Shown here: in pieces, positions 41,959 through 49,807 of the stretch
Position numbering within the stretch: the first letter of the stretch is position 1
How the letters are laid out: every line of letters begins with the position of its first letter
Assembly: GCA_035502275.1 (NCBI GenBank)
Contig: DATJUN010000105.1
Span: 65,482 to 129,481 of the forward strand
Direction of reading: 5' to 3'
Origin: FEN-1191 sp035502275
GTDB taxonomy: Bacteria; Pseudomonadota; Gammaproteobacteria; Steroidobacterales; Steroidobacteraceae
Length of the DNA: 64,000 bases
The notes under the pieces: generated by a model
What the model was told of the DNA's origin: nothing
Seen by the model: only the letters and a program-made list of their open reading frames with translations
Database searches by the model: none
Position numbers and translations under genes: made by a program

Positions 41959-42777
41959 TCAGCGAGACAGCGGACCATCGAACGGGGGCGGATCGGGGAC
42001 GTAGGCGTGATCGTCGCTGCCCGGAAAGGCGCTGGGGCGTCCGTCTGCGTATCGATCGGCCGGGACGATGCCCATTGCAATGAGATTGGCGAGGCTGTCG
42101 TAACGGATCCGGATGATCTCGTCCGGATGCCATTGCCGTCGCTGAAAGCGGGTGTGCGCGACATAGGAATATTCGACCGCACCATGCCCGGTCCCCAACG
42201 ATGGCGCGGGCGCAGGGGCCGCTTGCGCCTCGGATTGCCGCTCGGCGCGATCCGCGGCTGGCGCGGTACGCTGTGCCGCCTCGGGTGCGCCGCTGGCGAT
42301 GGGAGGGGCCGGTGCCATGAGCGCCGCATTCGTGGGTAGCTCGCGAAATAGGGCGACGCCAATGATGCCGACGTTCTGCGGTCGCCCGGTACGGGCCGCA
42401 TATGAGTGCGCTGCCGCGGTGAAGGCAAATTCAGCCACACGGAAATCGCTCTTGCGCCAGCCGGCGATCTGGTAGGCCTCCCAGGGATCGAGCACGTAGC
42501 CGGACTGGTCCCAACCGGCGCTCTGACCGGTGATGACGTTGACGCCGTCCACCGAGGTCACGGCCAGCAGGCGCTCGCCGAGATGATTGCGGATGGCGAT
42601 GGCATAGCGAGCCCCCGGCTCACCGGCCACCCAATACTCGCCATCCCGATAATAAGTTTCCAGTCGCTGGCCGGTGTCGCGATCGATAACGGCCACATCC
42701 GCCAGGTGACCGGCCGCCTGGGCCGGCGATGCAACAACCGCGATCGAGATCAGGCACGCTGCAATCGTGAATTTCAT
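41959..42777 (-). CDS. Exported hypothetical protein
   Basis: A 272-residue protein with signal peptide MKFTIAACLISIAVVASPAQAA (ATG 42777). The first half (DTGQRLETYYRDGEYWVAGEPGARYAIAIRNHLGERLLAVTSVDGVNVITG) is beta-rich and resembles exported proteins that sit beside sigma/anti-sigma genes. The tail is low-complexity (APAPAPSLGTG) with a final region rich in arginine and aromatic residues. No family is assigned. It lies 55 bases upstream of the ECF gene on the same strand, so it may belong to that operon. Confidence 0.6.
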   Translation of the reverse strand: MKFTIAACLISIAVVASPAQAAGHLADVAVIDRDTGQRLETYYRDGEYWVAGEPGARYAIAIRNHLGERLLAVTSVDGVNVITGQSAGWDQSGYVLDPWEAYQIAGWRKSDFRVAEFAFTAAAHSYAARTGRPQNVGIIGVALFRELPTNAALMAPAPPIASGAPEAAQRTAPAADRAERQSEAQAAPAPAPSLGTGHGAVEYSYVAHTRFQRRQWHPDEIIRIRYDSLANLIAMGIVPADRYADGRPSAFPGSDDHAYVPDPPPFDGPLSR

Positions 42778-42909
42778 TTGCGCTCCAGACAGACTCGGTA
42801 TGCCTTGAAGCGCACCACACGGGCGTTTGGGGTTAAGGCGACGGCAAATTCTCTGTCGATTAAGTTGCATTTCACCGGCAGGACCGGAGCAGAGGGTGAG
42901 GTCGCGATA

Positions 42910-42932
42910 AACATTCATTTCTGATGAATGTT
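42910..42932. promoter_or_regulatory. Perfect 9-base inverted repeat in divergent gap
   Basis: AACATTCAT (42910..42918) and ATGAATGTT (42924..42932) form a perfect 9-base inverted repeat with a 5-base centre in an AT-rich stretch of the 361-base gap between divergent genes starting at 42777 and 43139. It could be an operator serving either gene, or a hairpin. The rest of this gap shows no gene. Confidence 0.5.
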
Positions 42933-43138
42933 AAGCGAGGCCCTTCACGCCGCAGTCGTGGTTGGAGCCCCAGCACCGTACCGGCATCCACACCCGCACC
43001 ATTGCCGAATCGAACTGTTCCGCTTGCAGCCTGCCGCTACGTCTCCCGCGTGCGACATATTCCCAAGTCTGCCTCACAGACGTTCAATGGCTGTCCGGCC
43101 TGACGACGCGCGGGCAACCATTCCAGGGGTGGCTTGAT

Positions 43139-44476
43139 GTGAGAAGCGCGGCGATTATTTGTCTGCTTGGATCGATCGCTCTCACCGCCTGCGGCGGCGG
43201 GAGTGGTGATACCAGCACGAGCTCCGCAGGCGTTGCGGGCAGCAGCGGTTCCGCCGCGACTGGTACCAGCGGCACGGGCGGCACGATTGCCGGCTCCAGC
43301 GGCGCCGGCAACACCGGCAACACCGGCAGCTCAGGCACACCCAATACCGGCGGGGGCACTAACGGCGCTAACACTGCGGGCACCGGTGGCACGGGCACCA
43401 GCGCCGCAAGCGGCACGGGCACCAGCGGCACGAGCACGGGCAGCGCCAGCGCGGCAAGCCCTTCCGGCGGCTTTGTAAGTTTTGCCGATGGGCTGCCCGC
43501 GGCCGGCTCCAATGGCACGGACGTCATCCCAACCGGCGCGGGACTCGAGGACACCTCCGAACCCGATCAGGTCATTGGTACGGGCACCCCTGCAAGCTGT
43601 ACGAGCGATGCGGTGGTAGCCGCCGTAGCCAAGGGAGGTGTCATCACCTTCAACTGCGGCGCTGCACCGGTCACGATTCAAATGACTGCAACCGCGCAGA
43701 TCTTCAACAATGCCGCCTCGAGCACCGTCATCGACGGCGGCGGCATGGTGACCCTGAGCGGCATGGGTCAGCGACGCATTCTCTACATGAATACCTGCGA
43801 CCAGAATCTGGTCTGGACCACTCCGCATTGTCAGAACCAGGAATATCCGCAGGTCACAGTTCAGAATCTGACGTTCACCGACGGCAACGCCAGTAATGAG
43901 ACCATCCCCGAGGGAGGTGCGATCTATGCGGCCGGCGGCCGCATGAAAATCATCAACTCGCGCTTCTTCAGTAACGTTTGCGCCAGTACCGGACCGGACA
44001 CGGCGGGCGGGGCCATCTACTCAACCATGCAGTACCTGGGGGAGCCGGTCTACGTGGTGCATTCGACATTCGGCGGTCGATCCGGCCTGGGCAACATCTG
44101 CTCCAACGGCGGCGCGCTCGGCAGCATTGGCGTCTCCTGGAGCCTGATCAACAGTCTGCTCAGTTTCAACCAGGCGATCGGCAATGGCGGCAACCCAGCG
44201 GCCAGCGGGACACCCGGCGGCGGCAGCGGTGGAGCCATTTACAACGATGGCGATACGATGATCCTGACGGTCAACGGCTCGCAGTTGAGCCAGAACACCG
44301 TGAATGCCTACGGCTCGGGCATCTTCTTCGTCTCGGATGATCTGACCGGCAGCATCGCCATTACTGATTCGACGATCACCGGCAACACGGGCGGCTCCTG
44401 GTATCCGACCTATCCACAGATCTCCAACGAGCCGAGCACACCAATCACGGTGACCAATTCGACTATTGCGAACTGA
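43139..44476 (+). CDS. Lipoprotein with Ser/Gly/Thr linker and beta-helix domain
   Basis: A 445-residue lipoprotein starting at GTG 43139 (RBS-like AGGGGTGG before it). Signal and lipobox: AAIICLLGSIALTAC. Residues about 20-105 are a low-complexity linker of G, T, S, A and N. The rest is a right-handed beta-helix as in polymorphic outer-membrane proteins: FNCGAAPVTIQMTATAQIF, GGAIYAAGGRMKIINSRFFSNV, GGAIYNDGDTMILTVNGSQLSQNTV. The beta-helix probably forms an extracellular binding or adhesive surface. Function unknown. Confidence 0.78.
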   Translation: MRSAAIICLLGSIALTACGGGSGDTSTSSAGVAGSSGSAATGTSGTGGTIAGSSGAGNTGNTGSSGTPNTGGGTNGANTAGTGGTGTSAASGTGTSGTSTGSASAASPSGGFVSFADGLPAAGSNGTDVIPTGAGLEDTSEPDQVIGTGTPASCTSDAVVAAVAKGGVITFNCGAAPVTIQMTATAQIFNNAASSTVIDGGGMVTLSGMGQRRILYMNTCDQNLVWTTPHCQNQEYPQVTVQNLTFTDGNASNETIPEGGAIYAAGGRMKIINSRFFSNVCASTGPDTAGGAIYSTMQYLGEPVYVVHSTFGGRSGLGNICSNGGALGSIGVSWSLINSLLSFNQAIGNGGNPAASGTPGGGSGGAIYNDGDTMILTVNGSQLSQNTVNAYGSGIFFVSDDLTGSIAITDSTITGNTGGSWYPTYPQISNEPSTPITVTNSTIAN

Positions 44477-44486
44477 GCAACCCGGC

Positions 44487-44636
44487 TCAGTGGTGCTTGA
44501 AGTACTGCACGGCGCGCTCGTGCTTCTGCGCTGCCTCGCGCGTATCAAACGTTCCCAAATTCCGTCGGTGCTTGGTCTTCGGATCGAGCTTGCGTGAATA
44601 GAGTCGATACTTTCCCGATCTGAGCTTTCGAATCAT
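44487..44636 (-). CDS. Small basic protein (KHERAVQYFKHH type)
   Basis: A 49-residue basic protein starting at ATG 44636 (MIRKLRSGKYRLYSRK). The C-terminal block GTFDTREAAQKHERAVQYFKHH is a recurrent feature of small conserved proteins of unknown function in proteobacteria. It probably binds RNA or protein, judged only by charge. It is just 10 bases from the convergent beta-helix gene. Confidence 0.7.
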   Translation of the reverse strand: MIRKLRSGKYRLYSRKLDPKTKHRRNLGTFDTREAAQKHERAVQYFKHH

Positions 44637-44695
44637 GTGGGCGGCCTCCGCGACGCAGCAGGTCCAGCTCAACGCGGCCGAAGCAAAGGCGATTC

Positions 44696-45226
44696 TCAGT
44701 CGGTCGGATCTGGCGGCGCAACGTCCCGTGATTTGATGAGCCAATGACCGTTCACACGCACGAGCTCATCGACTTCGCGCCCGGCCGCGGCCACGCGAAC
44801 CGGCACCGTGGCGCCGTTCTGGGCGAAGAGCGTCATCCAGTACGCCTCCATGTGCGCGTGATCCCGGTCTTTGAATTCCAGATAGCTGTTCGTGAGCACG
44901 TGGTACATCGACGGACCCTTCTTGCCGGTCTTCGCCGCGGCGTCGGCAGCGCGCTGCCTGAAGCCCGCGATCATCTTCTTGAGCGCATCACGGCCTTTGA
45001 CGGCGCTGGAACCGCTGCCGAACTGGCCGTCCGCGGTATAGGTGGCAGCGTAGGCATCCGCGTTGAGCGTATCCAGTGCGCGCACGTAGTGCCACATGAG
45101 CGAGTCGATCTGGGCGCGGTCCAGGACCTGACGCTGCACGTCAGCATCCGCGGCAGCCGCTGCATGAGAAGCGAGCAGGGTGACCAGTAGAAGCGCCGCA
45201 GCGCCCGCAACAGCTTTCCTGACCAT
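44696..45226 (-). CDS. Exported NTF2/SnoaL-like protein
   Basis: A 176-residue protein with signal peptide AVAGAAALLLVTLLASHAAAA (ATG 45226). The body is a SnoaL/NTF2-type fold: ADVQRQVLDRAQIDSLMWHYVRALDTLNADAYAATYTADGQFGSGSSAVKGRDALKKMIAGF is the typical helix-helix-strand opening, ending in EAYWMTLF and WLIKSRDVAP. It may be an enzyme or a ligand-binding protein. Single gene. Confidence 0.78.
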   Translation of the reverse strand: MVRKAVAGAAALLLVTLLASHAAAAADADVQRQVLDRAQIDSLMWHYVRALDTLNADAYAATYTADGQFGSGSSAVKGRDALKKMIAGFRQRAADAAAKTGKKGPSMYHVLTNSYLEFKDRDHAHMEAYWMTLFAQNGATVPVRVAAAGREVDELVRVNGHWLIKSRDVAPPDPTD

Positions 45227-45581
45227 AGGATCCCCCGTTAGATTTATTCGAGCGCGCAGATCTGACCCCGCTTCATTGTCCACCCGGAGAAAGGCCAAGT
45301 CCACGTCGGGACATTTTCCGCAAGCAGCACGCCGCCTGCATTCGAAGCGGCGCCGTCGCACTTTGGTATCAGATTGCCGCTCGCCTGCGCGATGGCTACT
45401 GTCTGCCCCGCAGTGAATGTTTTGCATCGGGCTTCCCCCCTGCGGGCCAAGACCGACACTTGCACACCGACGTCAGTGAATCGCTGCCGAAGAGGCCCGG
45501 CCAATTCAGCATTTGTTAATCGGACACGGCGTAGCTTCTGGATCGTAGAGCGATATCCACTGGAAACGTCAGAGAGGGGCG
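45227..45581. other. Intergenic stretch, no gene recognised
   Basis: About 355 bases lie between the start of the minus-strand SnoaL-like gene and the small plus-strand membrane gene. I see no convincing coding pattern, RNA gene or repeat. A minus-strand open frame here (45244..45618) gives a product with a FTAGQTVAIAQASGNLI stretch that weakly recalls pilin C-termini, but it lacks a signal and is likely fortuitous. Confidence 0.4.
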
Positions 45582-45854
45582 ATGTGTTATTCCATCTCAA
45601 AGCTAGTCGCTGGCGCACACGACTTCAAAGGCTTTCCCCAGCGGATAAAGTTTCTTTGGGCAGTCCTCAAGCGACTCGCGCCCTACGCCGCCATCGAGCT
45701 GATCCTGCCTGGCGGTACGGTCCTGGCGATTCTTTTGTGGCTCTATCAAAGAAGAAAGGCCGCCTCGCGGCGCTCGGCGCAGCAGGGCCTCGTGGGCGCA
45801 GCTAACTTCAGCGCCATGCACGCGCTGCGAGGTCCCTGGCCCACCAGTCCCTGA
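45582..45854 (+). CDS. Small hydrophobic membrane protein
   Basis: A 90-residue protein that starts at ATG 45582 with a GGGG-rich stretch before it. A single membrane segment is centred on LKRLAPYAAIELILPGGTVLAILLWLYQRRK, a pattern I recall in small conserved proteobacterial membrane proteins. The ends are basic. Function unknown. Confidence 0.55.
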   Translation: MCYSISKLVAGAHDFKGFPQRIKFLWAVLKRLAPYAAIELILPGGTVLAILLWLYQRRKAASRRSAQQGLVGAANFSAMHALRGPWPTSP

Positions 45855-45990
45855 GCTGCGGCAAGATCGGCCAATACCCGCTCCCTGCGGGGCCCGGACG
45901 CGCCCATCTTGACCTATCGCACATCCATGAGGCCGCCGCAGGATTAGGATCGGAGACCTCAGCTCTGAATAGTCTGCCGGGAAGTGGCGT

Positions 45991-46758
45991 GTGTGGCGAG
46001 CCCTGCGTATTAGCGTCCTGCTGCTGGTGCTGCTGGTCGTGGCTGCCCAGGCGTGGTTCGATCGATACAGCACCACGCGCTGGCATCGCGCGGTCTTCGT
46101 CGGGGCGTTCCCGGTCAGCGCGGATGGCAGTCCGGTCACTGCCGACTACCTCGCGCAACTGGATCAAAGCAGAATCGATGAGGTCAGTGATTTCCTGAAG
46201 GCCGAGGCCCAGCGCTACGCGGTCTCTGTCGATGAGCCGGTTGATCTGCAACTCTTCCCGACCCTGTCAGAGGCGCCCCCCATTCTCGATCCAGGCGCCG
46301 GCATTTTGACCCGTATCGTCTGGAGCCTGCGACTGCGCTACTACCGCCACCGCATCGTCGCCGCGGTTTCCCCGCGTCCCCAGATCGCATTGTTCCTGGT
46401 TTACCATGACCCGGCGCGGGCCTCACGTCTTCCCCATTCGGCGGGACTGCAACGCGGGCTCACCGGCGTGGTCCATCTGTTTGCCACCGCCTCGCAGGAG
46501 GCGCAGAACCGCATCGTGATTGCGCACGAGTTGCTGCACACCTTCGGTGCCACGGACAAGTACGATCTGGCCACCGGTCTGCCCAGGTACCCGGATGGCT
46601 TCGCCGAACCTGACCTCGAGCCGCGCTACCCCCAGCACCTCGCAGAGATCATGGCCGCACGAATGCCACTCAGCGCGATGGAAGCACGTTTGCCCGATGG
46701 GCTGGCGCAGGAGCGCGTCGGGCCGTTGACGGCGCGGGAGATCGGCTGGCTGCGCTGA
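45991..46758 (+). CDS. Putative metzincin-like zinc protease, membrane anchored
   Basis: A 255-residue protein with an N-terminal membrane segment (RISVLLLVLLVVAAQAW). The catalytic region is IVIAHELLHTFGATDKYD, which fits HExxHxxGxxD of metzincins, and LAEIMAARMP 40 residues later could be the methionine turn. I know no named family that fits. The body faces the periplasm if the segment is an anchor. Its start is GTG at 45991. Confidence 0.68.
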   Translation: MWRALRISVLLLVLLVVAAQAWFDRYSTTRWHRAVFVGAFPVSADGSPVTADYLAQLDQSRIDEVSDFLKAEAQRYAVSVDEPVDLQLFPTLSEAPPILDPGAGILTRIVWSLRLRYYRHRIVAAVSPRPQIALFLVYHDPARASRLPHSAGLQRGLTGVVHLFATASQEAQNRIVIAHELLHTFGATDKYDLATGLPRYPDGFAEPDLEPRYPQHLAEIMAARMPLSAMEARLPDGLAQERVGPLTAREIGWLR

Positions 46759-46875
46759 CTGGCCGGTTGAACGATGCCGGCAGTCTCCGTTCTCGCGTAC
46801 AATCGGCGCCGCTCGGCTTGATCTCCAGCCTAGGGGCGAACCCTGAGACTGCACCGTAGACGTACGCGCCGCTGG

Positions 46876-47313
46876 GTGTGGCTGCTTTTGCCCAGCTTGC
46901 TCCTGCGAGCACTGATACCCGTCGGCTTCATGCCGATGTTCGGGCCGGGTCTGTCTGTCAGCCTGATGTTGTGCCCGGCGTATGCGCCCGTACCCGCCGC
47001 CATTGGCGCGACCGCCAATACATCGGCAGCTGCCTCGATGGACATGGCGGGCATGGACATGCCCGGCATGGACATGTCCACGCAGGACCCGACTGCCGCG
47101 CACGCAGGTCAGTCCGGCCATCCGGACCACCAGGAGCATACGCTCTGTCCCTACGCTGCCAGCGCCACGCTCGCCACGCCGCCCACCTGTTTCAGTCTCT
47201 GCCCCTCCGAGCTGCCCGTCACAAGATTCCCGCTGCTCACTGCGCAGATCTCTTTCTTCCGACTTGCCCAGCGCGCTCAATCTGCACGTGCCCCTCCCCT
47301 GATCACGACCTGA
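46876..47313 (+). CDS. DUF2946 family, probable copper-binding exported protein
   Basis: A 145-residue protein with signal (WLLLPSLLLRALIPVGFMPMFG), which is the DUF2946 opening. The middle is a methionine/aspartate/histidine-rich stretch, MDMAGMDMPGMDMS, then HAGQSGHPDHQEHTLCPYA, a likely copper-binding region; CFSLCPSELP follows. GTG 46876 is the only plausible start. It lies 100 bases before the TonB receptor gene and probably shares its function, by analogy with copper uptake or resistance pairs. Confidence 0.78.
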   Translation: MWLLLPSLLLRALIPVGFMPMFGPGLSVSLMLCPAYAPVPAAIGATANTSAAASMDMAGMDMPGMDMSTQDPTAAHAGQSGHPDHQEHTLCPYAASATLATPPTCFSLCPSELPVTRFPLLTAQISFFRLAQRAQSARAPPLITT

Positions 47314-47412
47314 GATCCGACGGCCTATAGACCCATGTCGATCGCAGCCTGAGCGGCTGCGATCGCCTTGGTGCTGGCCTTTCCTCTGGGATTCGGGATC
47401 GTGGAGAAATCA

Positions 47413-49734
47413 ATGTCGAGCTACGACAATGCAGGCGGGGCATCTGCCGTGCCCCTGTGCCCGGCATCTGCAACGCGCGGGCGCCCCTGGAACCGACCCT
47501 ATCCGCTCGCCTGCGGGCTGGCGCTCCTGGGGCTTCTGATGTGTCTCGTTCCCCAATGCGGTTGGGCTGCGGGCTACGGCAGTGTGAGCGGCATCGTGCA
47601 CGACAGCGCCGGCCGACCGGTAGCCGGTGCGCAGGCGGTGCTCGAATCGGCCGCGCACGCCCTCACCCAGCAGACCACGGACTCGATGGGCCGCTTCGAT
47701 TTTCCCAAGGTGGAAATCGGGCGATACCTGCTCACGGTCTCCCGGAAAGGCTTCGATGGCTCCCGGCAAGCGGTCACGGTCGAGGCCGGATACTTTCCCT
47801 TCGCGCAGATTCTCCTGTCGCGCCCCTCGGAGCTCTCACCGGTGACCGTGACGGCGAACCGCGAGGTCGTCGCCTCAGTCACTCCAATCACGCTCGTTTC
47901 GCAGGAGGCCATCCAGAACACTCCCGGCGCAAGCACCGTCAACAGTCTCGCCATGATCACTGACTACGTTCCGGGTGCGTATGAGGCCCATGACATGCTG
48001 CACATGCGAGGCGGTCATCAGACCGACTGGCTGGTCGATGGGGTCGAGATTCCGAACACCAACATTGCCGAGAACATCGGCCCCGAACTCGACCCCCAGG
48101 ACATCGAGACAGCGGAGATCGACCGGGGCAGTTACAGCGCCGACGAGGGCGATCGTACCTACGGCATTTTCAACATCATTCCCAAGAGCGGTTTCGGCGC
48201 CACTGACCAGGCCGAGCTCGATGTGACTGCGGGTAACTTCGGCCAGACCGACGACTACGCGAGTCTCGCCAGCCATTCGAGCGATCTTGCCTACTATGCG
48301 AGCATCGAGGGCAATCGCAGTAATCTCGGCCTGCAGACACCGACCTCCGAGGTGATTCACGACGCGTCACAGGGATACGGCGCCTTCACCAACGTCCAGT
48401 ACAGCGCGACGCGACTGGATTCGCTGAACTTCGTCGCTCAGCTGCGGCAGGACACCTATCAGATACCCGACTGCACGGGCCCGCCCGCTGAGGATCCAGG
48501 CTGCATCGGGCTGTCCGGCGATGTGCAGGGCGAAGCCGACAATTTCGCCCTGCTTTCCTGGACGCATACGTTCACAACCGACGCGGTATTGACCAGCTCC
48601 GTCATGTATCACTTCGAGCGGGCCGCGTATGACGCAGGGGCGGCCGACTACCCGACGATCAGCACCTATCACCACAGCTCGCAGTACGAGGGTGCCGAGG
48701 AGGAGCTGCGGATGAGCTTCACGCGCAATCATCTGGACGTGGGCGTATTCGGTTTCGCCCAGCAGGATGAGGCCGAATTCAACGTGGTATTCACGGACAA
48801 CAGCTCTCCGGCGCTGCAGGAATTGCAGCGCCCGAGCGGCGGGCTCATCGCCGCCTGGGTGCAGGATACCTTCGAGGCTGCGCATTGGTTGAACCTCTCC
48901 GCGGGCGTGCGCCTCTCACACTTTCAGGGCAATCTGACTGAGGAAGCAGCTGATCCGCGCCTCGGTGCGACCGTGCTGTTGCCGCGGCTGCACTGGGTGC
49001 TCAGTGCCTTCTGGGGAACGTACTACCAGGCCCCGCCGCTCGAGACGCTCTCCGGACCGCTGGTTGCGTACGCGAGCGCCAATGACACTGCCTTCCTGCC
49101 GCTCCACGGTGAGCGCGATTCGGAACGGCAGTTCGGCCTGACGATCCCGCTGAAGGGCTGGAGTATCCAGGTGGACAACTTCATGACGCAGGCCACTGAC
49201 TTTTTCGATCACAACCCGATCGGCGAATCCAACATCTTCCTCCCCCTCACGGATCAGGGCGCGACTATCAAGGGGACCGAGCTCACGGTGCGCTCCCCTG
49301 CCTTCTGGCGCCTGGGGCAAGTGCACCTCAGCTACTCCAACCAATCCGCGGATTGCTTCGGGTCGATCACGGGCGGACTCGTCGAGGCCGACGCAGGCTG
49401 TGGCTTTCCGCCCACGGCGCTCGACCACGATCAACGCAACACGTTGAACGTCGGGTACAACGGCAACCTGCCGCGGCGGTTCTTCGTCGGTTCCAATCTG
49501 TCGTACAATTCCGGGCTGTCCAACGCCTTCGGACCACCGAGTCATTTGCCGGGCTACACCATATTCGACCTGACCATCGGTCGTCAGGTCACCTCGGATC
49601 TGTCGCTGTCCGTCACCGCTCTGAACCTCACGAACCGGCACCTGCTCACGGACAACAGCCTGACCTTCGGCGGCCTGCATTGGAACAACCCGTTTCAGAT
49701 CTACGCTGAAGCACGCTACCGGTTTCATTATTGA
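47413..49734 (+). CDS. TonB-dependent receptor with carboxypeptidase-like N-domain
   Basis: A 773-residue outer-membrane receptor. Signal: LACGLALLGLLMCLVPQCGWAA. Then a carboxypeptidase regulatory-like domain (GSVSGIVHDSAGRPVAGAQAVLESAAHALTQQTTDSMGRFDFPKVEIGRYLLTVSRKGF), a plug (AIQNTPGASTVNSLAMITDYVPGAYEAHDMLHMRGGHQTDWLVDGVEIPNTNI) and a beta-barrel ending in a C-terminal aromatic strand, EARYRFHY. GGAG precedes ATG 47413. Its neighbour is the DUF2946 protein, so copper or a small complex is a possible ligand (inference). Confidence 0.88.
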   Translation: MSSYDNAGGASAVPLCPASATRGRPWNRPYPLACGLALLGLLMCLVPQCGWAAGYGSVSGIVHDSAGRPVAGAQAVLESAAHALTQQTTDSMGRFDFPKVEIGRYLLTVSRKGFDGSRQAVTVEAGYFPFAQILLSRPSELSPVTVTANREVVASVTPITLVSQEAIQNTPGASTVNSLAMITDYVPGAYEAHDMLHMRGGHQTDWLVDGVEIPNTNIAENIGPELDPQDIETAEIDRGSYSADEGDRTYGIFNIIPKSGFGATDQAELDVTAGNFGQTDDYASLASHSSDLAYYASIEGNRSNLGLQTPTSEVIHDASQGYGAFTNVQYSATRLDSLNFVAQLRQDTYQIPDCTGPPAEDPGCIGLSGDVQGEADNFALLSWTHTFTTDAVLTSSVMYHFERAAYDAGAADYPTISTYHHSSQYEGAEEELRMSFTRNHLDVGVFGFAQQDEAEFNVVFTDNSSPALQELQRPSGGLIAAWVQDTFEAAHWLNLSAGVRLSHFQGNLTEEAADPRLGATVLLPRLHWVLSAFWGTYYQAPPLETLSGPLVAYASANDTAFLPLHGERDSERQFGLTIPLKGWSIQVDNFMTQATDFFDHNPIGESNIFLPLTDQGATIKGTELTVRSPAFWRLGQVHLSYSNQSADCFGSITGGLVEADAGCGFPPTALDHDQRNTLNVGYNGNLPRRFFVGSNLSYNSGLSNAFGPPSHLPGYTIFDLTIGRQVTSDLSLSVTALNLTNRHLLTDNSLTFGGLHWNNPFQIYAEARYRFHY

Positions 49735-49807
49735 CACGGGACGCGCGAGCATGGGGCTGAGCGGGGAGTAGAATCGTCGGGCTGAAAATCTCGCCACAGG
49801 GGGGCAT

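Noticed and set aside
43200..43470. GGC/ACC-rich stretch considered as a tandem DNA repeat
   Set aside because: It is the coding sequence for a low-complexity Ser/Gly/Thr linker with no fixed repeat unit.
45244..45618. Minus-strand frame with a pilin-like FTAGQTVAIAQASG stretch
   Set aside because: No signal, no pilin N-terminus and no ribosome-binding site; weak similarity is likely chance. Could be a decayed fragment but I cannot support it.
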